A stretch of 10,059 bases of DNA from DATDMG01 sp036518955 (GTDB lineage: Bacteria; Actinomycetota; Actinomycetes; Actinomycetales; Kineosporiaceae), in contig DATDMG010000438.1 of assembly GCA_036518955.1 (NCBI GenBank), positions 1 through 10,059 of the forward strand, in the 5' to 3' direction. Under the pieces are notes generated by a model that was not told where the DNA came from, did not search any database, and saw nothing but the letters and a program-made list of their open reading frames with translations. A program made the translations under genes and the position numbers. Shown here piece after piece: positions 1 to 6,687 of the stretch. Position 1 is the first letter of the stretch, and the number at the start of each line of letters is the position of its first letter.

Positions 1-53
1 GGAGACCGTCAGACCAGCCGAGTACGCAGCCCGGTACCCCACCGTACGTTCAG

Positions 54-90
54 ATGATCAGCATACGATCACAAGTGGCTCACTGATCAT
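54..90. repeat. Inverted repeat over the start of the Excalibur gene
   Basis: An 8-bp perfect inverted repeat, ATGATCAG at 54-61 and CTGATCAT at 83-90, is separated by 21 nt. The right arm overlaps the first possible ATG (89-91) of the downstream gene. It could be a protein-binding operator or a 5'-leader hairpin that hides the start codon. The arms are short and the loop is long, so chance is possible. No clear -35/-10 pair was recognised in 1-88. Confidence 0.35.
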
Positions 91-400
91 GTCTGGTACC
101 GGTGTGTGCATGACCACACGTCGTAAGATCATCTCAACCGGGCTGATCACCATCGGCGTCGTCACCGGCTCCGGCCTGGTCACCGACGCGGCCTCGGCCA
201 AGACCGTCCCGATCGTGCACTTCACCAACTGCACGGCGATGCACACGACCTACCCCCACGGCGTCGGCCGCAAGGGCGCCAGGGACAAGGTGCGCGGCAG
301 GACCAAGCCCGTCACCACGTTCTACGTCAACACCACCGTCTACAACGCCAACACCCGCTTGGACGCCGACCACGACGGCGTCGCCTGCGAGAAGGCCTGA
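89..400 (+). CDS. Small secreted Excalibur calcium-binding domain protein
   Basis: This is a 103-residue protein. A basic N-terminus and hydrophobic stretch end in an Ala-rich signal-peptidase site (AASA before KT, near residues 35-38). A short domain follows and ends in D-A-D-H-D-G-V-A-C-E at the C-terminus. That Asp-rich loop followed by Cys-Glu is the mark of the Excalibur domain, which is proposed to bind calcium and is found on secreted or surface proteins of Gram-positive bacteria. A second Cys precedes it in FTNC, as is usual for the domain. The start is uncertain: ATG at 89 and ATG at 110 (starting MTTRRK) are in frame and neither has a clear Shine-Dalgarno site. The shorter form is the more typical signal peptide. 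No functional link to the polyol genes is visible. The domain call is firm; the biological role is unknown. Confidence 0.8.
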   Translation: MSGTGVCMTTRRKIISTGLITIGVVTGSGLVTDAASAKTVPIVHFTNCTAMHTTYPHGVGRKGARDKVRGRTKPVTTFYVNTTVYNANTRLDADHDGVACEKA

Positions 401-898
401 CCAAGGCGACCACCCAGCTACCGCCCGCAGCCCCATGATCCACAGCTGGACCCATTCTCAGGGCGCCCACAGCTCGGCCGGTCGCGGCCGTGGCGGCCCA
501 GCGACGAGCCGGGGCCGGCCTGGTCGCCGGCGAGGCGTTCGGCGTCCCGCTGTGCGCCGGCGCGGCGCAGCAGGGCGGTGTCGGCGCCGGTGCTCAGCCA
601 CCGAGCCCGGGAGTCGGCCCAGCTGCGGGACGCGCGCCAGGCCCGGACCCAAGTAGTTCCCCATGCGCAGTGCCAGGTGGAGCAGATGCCGCCTCCCTGC
701 TGACTGCGCCTCGATGCGCCGATGATCGTGCGCCGTCTCACTGAAGATCGTCGCCGCCTCATCTGCCACCGCCCTGTGTGCAATCGCGTGCGCTGTTGAT
801 GCTTTCTTTCCCCTTGCGCGCGGGGCCTTTCGGGTGGGACGGATCACTGGTTTCGTAGGCACTCTGTGTCGACCATCGAGGTGCTGCAGGGGTGGCCC
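401..898. other. Stretch without a confident gene, before the mannitol dehydrogenase
   Basis: No convincing intact gene lies here. On the minus strand two frames look like a helical, Arg/Ala-rich protein broken by a frameshift. The first covers roughly 780-640 and contains HLLHLALRMGNYLG. The second covers roughly 645-500 and contains SRARWLSTGADTALLRRAG. I do not recognise a family. The last 120 bases must hold the promoter of the dehydrogenase, but I could not identify -35/-10 boxes with confidence. Confidence 0.3.
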
Positions 899-2377
899 AT
901 GACGCGACTCAACGCCAGGACCGTGCAGTCGCTGACGACGGTGGCCACACCGGCTTACGATCGTTCGTCGGCCTCGGTCGGAATCGTCCACTTCGGTGCG
1001 GGGAACTTCCATCGCTCCCACCAGGCGATGTATCTCGACCGCCTGATGAGCTCGGGCGCCTCGCTGGACTGGGGAATCTGCGGTGTGGGCACCCTGCCGC
1101 ACGACGCGTTCATGCGGGACGTCATGACGGCACAGGACTGCCTGTACACCCTGGTGCTGCGCCACCCGGAGGGTGCCGTGGAGCCGAGGGTGATCGGGTC
1201 GATCCTGGAGTACCTCCTCGCACCTGACGACCCGGGCGCGGTGCTCGCCCGGCTCGAGGACCCTGCCGTACGGATCGTGACCATGACCGTGACGGAGGGC
1301 GGGTATCTCAAGCGTCCCTCGGACGGGGCGTTCGACGCCCGGCATCCCGACGTCGAGCACGACCTCCGCAACCCCGCGGAACCTCGGACGGCGTTCGCCT
1401 TCGTCGTCGAGGCCCTGTGTCGCCGGCGGGCCGCCGGTGTCCCGCCCTTTACTGTGCTGTCCTGCGACAATCTGCAGGGCAACGGAGGCTACGCACGGCA
1501 GGCAGTCACCGGTTTCGCCGACCTCGTGAACCCAGAGTTGGGGGAGTGGATCCGGCAGGAGGTTGCGTTTCCGAACGCCATGGTTGACAGGATCACGCCG
1601 GTGACCACTGACGAGGACCGCCGCGTGCTGCGGGACGAGTTCGGGGTCGTTGACGCCTGGCCCGTTCCGGCCGAGCCCTTCACCCAGTGGATCGTCGAGG
1701 ACGACTTCCCCTCCGGCCGCCCACCCCTCGAGCAGGCCGGCGTCCAGTTCGTCCACGACGTGAAGCCGTACGAGCTCATGAAACTCCGGCTCTTGAACGC
1801 CAGCCACCAGGCCCTTGCCTGGTTCGGCGGCCTGCTCGGCGACGTCCACGTCGACGAGGCCATGCTCCGGCCCGAGTTGCGTGCCTACCTCCTCGAGTAC
1901 ATGTTCCGGGAAGCGGTGCCTACGCTGGAACCGGTATCTGGCGTTGACCTCAACGACTACATCAATACCCTGATCGAGCGCTTCAGCAACCCTCGGATGC
2001 GCGACACGCTGCTGCGTCTGGGGACTGACGGCTCCAACCGGATGGCCACGTTTGTGCTGCCCGCCATCTGCACGAACCTCGCTGCAGGCCGCCCAGTAGA
2101 GCTGGGAGCAGCGATGGTGGCGGCCTGGGCGCGCTACTGCGAACTGGCCGCCGCCGGTTCCACGCCGGCGCCTGGTATGCCCGAGGACGAGAGCTCCGAG
2201 GAGATGCTGGCCGCTGCCGCGCGTCAGCGGGAGGATCCCCTAGCCTTCATGAAGATCCGGCGCCTGTTCGGGGACCTGGCCGACCAGGAGCCCTTCGTCC
2301 AGGCCTTCCTCCGCTGGCGTGCGCAGCTGCTCGCGGACGACGGCGTGCGACGGTGCCTGCAGGCGCTCGCGGCCTGA
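899..2377 (+). CDS. Mannitol 2-dehydrogenase family polyol oxidoreductase
   Basis: This cytoplasmic enzyme is predicted to oxidise D-mannitol (or a related polyol such as D-arabitol or sorbitol) to the ketose with NAD+. It has 492 residues, almost the same as the 493-residue Pseudomonas fluorescens mannitol 2-dehydrogenase. The N-terminal nucleotide-binding domain starts with GIVHFGAGNFHR (28-39). The C-terminal catalytic domain carries K295-x4-N300-x2-H303. Asn191, Asp230, Glu292 and Arg373 are also present, at the same numbers as recalled for the Pseudomonas enzyme. That agreement supports ATG 899, which has AGGGGTGG 4-5 nt upstream. An in-frame GTG at 866 would add 11 residues and lacks a good binding site. 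The gene is monocistronic as far as seen and converges on the AraC gene, 11 bp away. Fructuronate and altronate oxidoreductases belong to the same superfamily but are less likely in a polyol transport setting. The exact substrate is inferred. Confidence 0.93.
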   Translation: MTRLNARTVQSLTTVATPAYDRSSASVGIVHFGAGNFHRSHQAMYLDRLMSSGASLDWGICGVGTLPHDAFMRDVMTAQDCLYTLVLRHPEGAVEPRVIGSILEYLLAPDDPGAVLARLEDPAVRIVTMTVTEGGYLKRPSDGAFDARHPDVEHDLRNPAEPRTAFAFVVEALCRRRAAGVPPFTVLSCDNLQGNGGYARQAVTGFADLVNPELGEWIRQEVAFPNAMVDRITPVTTDEDRRVLRDEFGVVDAWPVPAEPFTQWIVEDDFPSGRPPLEQAGVQFVHDVKPYELMKLRLLNASHQALAWFGGLLGDVHVDEAMLRPELRAYLLEYMFREAVPTLEPVSGVDLNDYINTLIERFSNPRMRDTLLRLGTDGSNRMATFVLPAICTNLAAGRPVELGAAMVAAWARYCELAAAGSTPAPGMPEDESSEEMLAAAARQREDPLAFMKIRRLFGDLADQEPFVQAFLRWRAQLLADDGVRRCLQALAA

Positions 2378-2394
2378 GCCTGACGCCGTCAGGC
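2378..2394. terminator. Bidirectional hairpin between convergent genes
   Basis: A perfect 7-bp stem (GCCTGAC / GTCAGGC) with a 3-nt GCC loop starts directly after the dehydrogenase stop codon and covers the stop codon of the AraC gene at 2389-2391. The position and symmetry suit a terminator that serves both convergent transcripts. No U-tract follows on either strand, which is common in high-GC actinobacteria, so function is inferred. Confidence 0.55.
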
Positions 2395-3351
2395 GGGGGG
2401 ACGCGCCTTGGTTTCCTTCCACGTCGTGGGCGCGGGCGGCTTCACCGTCGGGTCGAGCCTCCGGTAGGCGCTCGGCGTGATGCCGACTTCGGCCAGGAAC
2501 TGGCGGTTGAAGTTCGACATGTTGTTGTAGCCGCTGGCGGTGGCCACGTGCGCGATGCTCAGGTCCGTGGTGTCGAGCAGTCTGCGCGCATGGGCGATCC
2601 GCAGTCGTTTCACCATGTGGCTGAACGTCATACCTGAAGCGCGCCTGAAGTACTTGGAGAAGGTGGGCTCCGACATATACGCCAACTGCGCCGCCGTGGA
2701 CAGCCGGATCTCGCCGGTCAGGTTGTCAAAGATGTAGGCCAGCCCGGCCTCGACCGCGGCGTTCGCGCTCGCGTCGTCGCCGACGCCCAGCCAGGGACTG
2801 GCGAGGAGTTCGTACTCGTCCTCCGGGGCATCGGCGAGAACGGCCAGGAGGTCGAACATCCGGGCGATCTGCGCGGGTCCGGAGGATCCGATCACCGACA
2901 GCAGGCACTGCGCCCCCCGGATCGCGGTGGCGCCGCTGAAGTGGATGCCGCGGGTGGCGCGGTGCAGCAGGGGATCGAGGCGCTGAAGCTCGGGCATCAG
3001 GGCCATGCATTCGCGCACCCACTCCTCGGAAAACTGAACGACGGCGTCGCGGTCGTAGGCGACGTCCCCGGGGGGTAGGTCGCTGACCCAGTCGTGCGGG
3101 AGCATCGGGCCCATTATCGACAGTTGCCCGGGCTCGAAGGTGCCCACGTAGTCGCCGGCGATGAAACTGCCGGTCGAGTTCTGGATCAAGTGGATCTCGT
3201 ATTCGGGGTGAGCAGCCCAGCCGCACATCTCGCTGGGGAAGTCATGCACGAGAGATCGGAACGACCGCTGGGGGTCCCTGGCGATGATCTCTCGGGGCGC
3301 CGAGTCGGTCGTCGGCGAATGCGTCATATTTGGGGTGGCGTGACCGGTCAT
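2389..3351 (-). CDS. AraC-family transcriptional regulator, probable polyol-responsive
   Basis: This 320-residue protein has an N-terminal cupin-like sensor and a C-terminal AraC-type DNA-binding domain at about 217-298. The sensor includes HPEYEIHLI at 48-56, FEPGQL near 72-77 and GPMLPHDW at 81-88. The DNA-binding domain carries two helix-turn-helix units, LSTAAQLAYMSEPTFSKYF and IAHVATASGYNNMSNFNRQF, and ends in the typical G-x-T-P-S-x-Y-R-R. The sensor resembles AraC regulators of mannitol operons of the MtlR type in pseudomonads (recalled family knowledge). It probably activates or represses the transporter operon, which is transcribed divergently on the far side of an IS66-type insertion. 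ATG 3351 is preceded by AGAAGGAGG at 3373-3365, but with a long 13-nt spacing. ATG 3327 (M9) has no binding site. The insertion lies only 24 nt upstream of the start, so the native promoter has been moved about 1 kb away. Confidence 0.9.
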   Translation of the reverse strand: MTGHATPNMTHSPTTDSAPREIIARDPQRSFRSLVHDFPSEMCGWAAHPEYEIHLIQNSTGSFIAGDYVGTFEPGQLSIMGPMLPHDWVSDLPPGDVAYDRDAVVQFSEEWVRECMALMPELQRLDPLLHRATRGIHFSGATAIRGAQCLLSVIGSSGPAQIARMFDLLAVLADAPEDEYELLASPWLGVGDDASANAAVEAGLAYIFDNLTGEIRLSTAAQLAYMSEPTFSKYFRRASGMTFSHMVKRLRIAHARRLLDTTDLSIAHVATASGYNNMSNFNRQFLAEVGITPSAYRRLDPTVKPPAPTTWKETKARPPA

Positions 3352-3364
3352 GACTGCTGTCCGG

Positions 3365-3373
3365 CCTCCTTCT
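3365..3373 (-). promoter_or_regulatory. Shine-Dalgarno of the AraC gene, overlapping the IS66 target duplication
   Basis: On the minus strand AGAAGGAGG is a near-perfect ribosome binding site, 13 nt before ATG 3351. Six of its nine bases belong to the 8-bp target duplication at 3368-3375, so the element landed at the upstream edge of this site and left it complete. The long spacing may lower translation. Confidence 0.65.
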
Positions 3374-3375
3374 GC
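3368..3375. repeat. Target-site duplication, left copy (CCTTCTGC)
   Basis: CCTTCTGC lies directly next to the GTAAG end of the IS66-type element and is repeated exactly at 4369-4376 beyond the CTTAC end. Eight base pairs is the duplication length known for IS66-family insertions. Confidence 0.88.
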
Positions 3376-4368
3376 GTAAGAGTTCGGTGATTCCGTGCAG
3401 GGCGTGCTCGGATTCCCGGTCCGTCGACGGCGGGCCGGGTGCGGGGTGGGGATCTTCGAGTGGGTTCAGCCTGATGGGCTGATCGAGGGCGGCAGGTAGT
3501 CGGTGAGGTAGGTCAGGGGTTCCAGGCCGTGGCGTTCGGCGATATGGACGACGGCCAAGGCCTGCTCGAACGCGGCGAGGGCGGCATGCTGTTCGGGGCT
3601 TGCGGGTGCGGCGGTGGCCATCGCCTGGTGTGCCATGTACAGGTCGGTGATCCGGGCGACCCAGGCGTCCCGCCAGGGGTTCAGGGAGGGGTGGGCGTCA
3701 CCCGCCCGGATGACGTACCGGCGGACGGGAGCCCAACGCCACAAGGCGTCGACGCCGTCCAGACGGGCCGGGGACTGGGAGACCACGAAGAAGTCGCTGG
3801 ACACCACCAGCCGCCGCCCGTCGGGCGGCCTGCCGGGCGCGCGGTCTGCGGTCGTGATGGCGAACTGGGCGTCCAGCACCTGGGTCGAGCGGGTCGCGCC
3901 CATCCGGAACACGACGGGGTCGGCGGCGATGAACACCCACGGCCACCACGTGTGGCCGGTGTTGCCCTCGACCTGTTCGTCGACCCGCCAGGTGGTCTCG
4001 TCGGCAGGCACGTGCGTCGCGGCGCTGTGGCGGGTCCAGTCACCAGCACCAGGCGTCTTCTCCGGCGAACGGCCGAACAGCATCCGCGACAACACCGGGA
4101 CCTGCTCGACCAGTTCCTCGATCCGGGCCTCCGCCGATGCCAGCTGCTCTTCGGCCTGCTCCGCACGCCTCTCCGCAAGCTCAGCCTGCTCCTCCGCCCG
4201 CTCGGCACGCTCGCGCCAGGACGTCACATCCGTGGCGTCAGGAACCAGCGGCTCGAACCCACCCAAAGATCAAGCTACCGCTCCGCCGCTCACCTTCGCA
4301 ACCCCGACATCCCGGGCGAGTCGCGACCCTCGCCCGAGTAGCTACCACGCCACGGCGGAAATACTTAC
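3376..4368 (-). mobile_element. Internally deleted IS66-family element (993 bp)
   Basis: The element begins GTAAG at 3376 and ends CTTAC at 4368. It is flanked by perfect 8-bp direct repeats CCTTCTGC (3368-3375 and 4369-4376). GTAA termini and 8-bp duplications are hallmarks of the IS66 family. Identity between the two ends beyond the terminal 5 bp is weak, with TT matching at positions 8-9. Full IS66 elements are about 2-2.5 kb and often carry tnpA and tnpB accessory genes. This copy keeps only a shortened transposase reading frame on the minus strand and has no accessory genes. It separates the AraC gene from the transporter operon. It is probably non-autonomous but has both ends, so it might be mobilised in trans by a full relative. 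Confidence 0.85.
3466..4266 (-). pseudogene. Shortened IS66-type transposase
   Basis: The open frame has 266 codons, starting with TTG at 4266 if it is translated at all; full IS66 transposases have about 450-530. An N-terminal coiled coil rich in Glu/Ala/Arg (about 17-55) is followed by the family motif MLFGRSPEK (62-70). The sequence then jumps almost directly to the catalytic core ADETTWRV (88-95), which holds the first DDE aspartate (D89). The second aspartate is in SSDFFVV (D158). The usual C-W-A-H next to the catalytic region reads R-W-A-P (177-180), so conserved Cys and His are changed. The stretch between FEQAL (233-237) and HGLEPLTYLTDYL (246-258) is missing, and the C-terminus is cut off. 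These losses leave the frame open, but the protein is very unlikely to catalyse transposition. Confidence 0.85.
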
Positions 4369-4376
4369 CCTTCTGC
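4369..4376. repeat. Target-site duplication, right copy (CCTTCTGC)
   Basis: This is an exact copy of 3368-3375 on the other side of the IS66-type element. Joining 3375 to 4377 rebuilds the probable empty site, in which the AraC start and the binding-protein start are separated by about 337 bp. Confidence 0.88.
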
Positions 4377-4689
4377 GGCGAGAGATGACGGTGCGCTGGG
4401 TGGAGTCACTGACCGGGTGGTTAACCTGTTGTGTCTCACATGATGTGCCAACAGTTCTCCTCAGCGGGTTTCGGGAGCGGACCGCCTGGGATGTCGGCAA
4501 GAAAGTATCAACACCTGAGGTCTAGGCCGCTAGTCCTGTGACCAGTGCCACGCCTACGCTCCGAGCACTCGCAGTCGAGTCCCTCCCTGGAGGCGACCCC
4601 GGTGAGGGGTGGCCCGAAGCCTGCTCAAGGCGGCTCCGGCTCCGTTCACCGCGCGCAGTGCGACAGGCACAGGTCGAAGAGGAGTTCGA
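4377..4689. promoter_or_regulatory. Native control region of the transporter operon
   Basis: This gene-free stretch lies upstream of the binding-protein gene. Before the IS66-type insertion it was also the upstream region of the AraC gene. It should hold the operon promoter and the AraC binding site. I see a nested dyad at 4426-4454 and a strong ribosome binding site at 4677-4684 (AAGAGGAG). No convincing -35/-10 pair could be assigned by eye. Confidence 0.55.
4426..4454. promoter_or_regulatory. Nested dyad, candidate operator
   Basis: CTGTTG (4426-4431) and CAACAG (4449-4454) form an inverted repeat. Between them CACATGATGTG (4437-4447) is a perfect palindrome around one central base. It lies about 240 bp before the binding-protein start, in the divergent control region. 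Whether the AraC protein binds here is unknown; AraC proteins more often use direct repeats. Confidence 0.3.
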
Positions 4690-6051
4690 ATGTTCAGCAA
4701 GATGCGAGCACTGCCGCTGGTTGGACTGGCGGTGGGAGCATCCCTGCTGGCGGCATGTTCCGCAGGGAGTGCGACGACGGGCTCAGCAACTTCGGGCTCA
4801 GGTGCGGGCGGCAAGGTCACGTTGAACCTTGCCACTGTGAACAATCCCCAGATGAAGGACATGGAGAAGCTGAAGGGGGAGTACGAGGCGGCCAACCCCG
4901 GGGTCACCGTCAACTTCCAGGTGATGGAGGAAGGCGACCTGCGCAGCGCGGTCACGGCGGACGTGGCCAGCGGCGCTGGGCAGTACGACATTGTCACCAT
5001 CGGTGCGTACGAGACGCCGCAGTGGGGCGCCAACAAGTGGCTCGTCGACCTGTCGTCGTTCAACCAGGACACCGCATACGACGTCAACGACATCCTTCCG
5101 CCGGTTCGTGAAGCGCTGTCCTACGAGGGCAAGCTCTACGCCGTCCCGTTCTACGGCGAGTCCTCGATCCTCATGTACAACAAGGAGGTCCTGGACAAGG
5201 CCGGCGTGACCATCCCGAACAAGCCGACGTGGCAACAGGTCGCGGCCGCCGCCGCCAAGGTGAAGACGGCGAACATGGCCGGAATCTGCCTGCGCGGCAA
5301 GCCGGGCTGGGGCGACCTGTTCGCGCCGCTCACGACGGTCGTGGAGACCTTTGGGGGCAGTTGGTACGATATGCAGTGGAACGCGACCGTGAACACCCCG
5401 GCGTGGAAGGAAGCCGTCAGCTTCTACAAGAACCTGCTCGACACGTCGGGCGAGAAGGACCCGGTCTCCTACAGCTTCAACGAATGCTTGACCGCCTTCA
5501 AGGAAGGTAAGGCCGCCATGTGGGCCGACGCCTCCGTCGCGGCGTCCCCCCTCGAAGCCTCGGACTCGCCGGTGAAGGGCAAGATGGGCTACGCCCACAT
5601 GCCGGTCACCAAGACGAGCGAGTCCGGATGGCTGTGGAGCTGGAACTTGGCCATCCCCAAGTCGACCAAGCACCAGGACGCGGCGATGAAGTTCGCCAAA
5701 TGGGCGACGAGCAAGGAGTACGACAAGCTCGTCGGCACGAAGCTGGGCTGGTCCCTCGTCCCGCCGGGGGCCCGCACCTCGACATACCAGCTGCCGGAGT
5801 ACAAGCAGGCGGCCGCCGCCTACGCGCCGATCACCCTTGAGGTCATGTCCGCGGTCAACCCCAAGCAGCCGGGCGTGAACCCTCAGCCGTGGGTAGGCAT
5901 CCAGTACGTCGCCATCCCTGAGTTCCAGGACGTCGGCAACCAGTGCGCTCAGTTCATCGCCGACTACCTCGCCGACCGGTCATCCGTCGACGACGCACTG
6001 AACAAGTGCCAGGCGATCGCGGCCAAGGCGGGCCAGGCTCACAAGAAGTAG
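4690..6051 (+). CDS. Polyol/sugar ABC transporter substrate-binding lipoprotein
   Basis: This 453-residue extracellular lipoprotein is predicted to capture the polyol for import. A signal peptide with lipobox L-A-A-C ends in Cys23, the predicted lipid attachment site, followed by a Gly/Ser/Thr/Ala linker to about residue 41. The mature part is a family 1 extracellular solute-binding protein. VNNPQMKDMEKLKGEYEA (50-67) and QYDIVTIGAYETPQWG (98-113) closely resemble the sorbitol/mannitol binding proteins of the SmoE type (recalled similarity). A hinge-region motif, AVPFYGESSILMYNKEVLD, sits at 151-169. ATG 4690 is chosen because AAGAGGAG ends 5 nt upstream and the signal peptide starts there; an in-frame GTG at 4609 would spoil the signal. 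It is the first gene of the transporter operon. It ends 9 nt before an IS630-type fossil that now lies between it and the permease genes. Confidence 0.93.
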   Translation: MFSKMRALPLVGLAVGASLLAACSAGSATTGSATSGSGAGGKVTLNLATVNNPQMKDMEKLKGEYEAANPGVTVNFQVMEEGDLRSAVTADVASGAGQYDIVTIGAYETPQWGANKWLVDLSSFNQDTAYDVNDILPPVREALSYEGKLYAVPFYGESSILMYNKEVLDKAGVTIPNKPTWQQVAAAAAKVKTANMAGICLRGKPGWGDLFAPLTTVVETFGGSWYDMQWNATVNTPAWKEAVSFYKNLLDTSGEKDPVSYSFNECLTAFKEGKAAMWADASVAASPLEASDSPVKGKMGYAHMPVTKTSESGWLWSWNLAIPKSTKHQDAAMKFAKWATSKEYDKLVGTKLGWSLVPPGARTSTYQLPEYKQAAAAYAPITLEVMSAVNPKQPGVNPQPWVGIQYVAIPEFQDVGNQCAQFIADYLADRSSVDDALNKCQAIAAKAGQAHKK

Positions 6052-6060
6052 CACAGGCTA

Positions 6061-6653
6061 GTGTCTCGTAACTGAAACAGCTTTTCTCTTGATGAGATGA
6101 TCTGCGCCAATCCTTGTATGGGCCTGGTCTGCGCTGGAGAACGAGAGCCTCCGGGTCGGCCCGCGAGGTCACCGACAGGGAGCGTGCCCGGATCGTGGTA
6201 TTGACCAAGATGTCCCCCACTGCGGATACCGGATTGACGCATTGGTCAACCTATGAGATGGCCAAGTACCTCTGTTCGCCGCCCTGGACACCCTGACCGG
6301 ACGCGTGATGGGCAGGTGCTTCCCTCGACGCAGGACCAGCGAGTTCTTGAAGTTCATGGACCGAATCGTCGATGCCTATCAGGGTGCCCCTGAGATCCAG
6401 GTGGTGCTCGACAACCTGTCGAGCTGGTTCGGCATCATCACTCGGCAGTCGATCCGATGCGGTAACTTCGCCTCCCTGACCCAGTTGATCCGCGAGATCG
6501 AGGGCTATATCGCCCGCTGGAACGAGTCCGCAGCCCCCTTCGAAGGGAGAGCCAGCGCCGACGAGATCCTCGACAAAGTGACCATTCTCGAACGTGGCTA
6601 CTGGAAGCTCCTGGCCAACAACACCAAGTAAGGCAACTTCAATTATGAGACGC
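6061..6653 (+). mobile_element. IS630-family fossil (593 bp) inside the transporter operon
   Basis: The terminal inverted repeats at 6061-6081 and 6633-6653 match at 15 of 21 positions, and five of the six differences are transitions. The left end is preceded by TA (6059-6060), the target dinucleotide of this family. The right end is followed by CA, one transition away from TA. The inside holds broken pieces of an IS630-type transposase on the plus strand. The element sits between the binding-protein stop and the first permease. Without it those genes would be about 35-40 bp apart. It is clearly old and inactive. Confidence 0.82.
6136..6631 (+). pseudogene. Decayed IS630-type transposase
   Basis: Three pieces in different frames match the order of an IS630-type (Tc1/mariner superfamily) transposase. 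The first is the end of the DNA-binding domain, PPGRP at 6148-6162. After a single-base frameshift near 6163 it continues as EVTDRERARIVVLTK and THWSTYEMAKYL, up to about 6271. A large deletion then joins to LFAALDTLTGRVMGRCFPRR (from 6272) and FLKFMDRIVDAY, ending in VVLDNLS, which holds the second catalytic aspartate. A further deletion joins directly to SWFGIITRQSIRCGNF, the natural C-terminal part, ending in KLLANNTK at the stop. The segments with the first catalytic Asp and the final Glu are gone, so the enzyme is dead. The original length would be about 350 residues. The stop codon lies just before the right inverted repeat, as in intact elements. Confidence 0.85.
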
Positions 6654-6687
6654 CAGCCGTCGCTCGCGTCGAGAAGAAGGCATCCCC

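Noticed and set aside
866..898. GTG 866 as the start of the mannitol dehydrogenase
   Set aside because: It has no suitable ribosome binding site and would shift the catalytic residues by 11 from the Pseudomonas numbering. ATG 899 has AGGGGTGG and gives an exact match.
458..1849. A long open frame on the minus strand opposite the mannitol dehydrogenase gene
   Set aside because: It is a GC-bias shadow: low-complexity His/Arg/Gly-rich translation, no start signal, and it overlaps a gene with a complete set of catalytic residues.
3529..4341. Plus-strand open frames opposite the IS66-type transposase
   Set aside because: They show no family resemblance and no start signals. The minus-strand frame carries the recognisable IS66 motifs.
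4500..4545. Short CTAG-GCCG-CTAG hairpin near 4521-4534 as a regulatory site
   Set aside because: Four-base arms are too short to separate from chance.
4609..4689. GTG 4609 as the start of the binding-protein gene
   Set aside because: It would put 27 residues, with several Arg, in front of a clear lipoprotein signal. AAGAGGAG sits correctly for ATG 4690.
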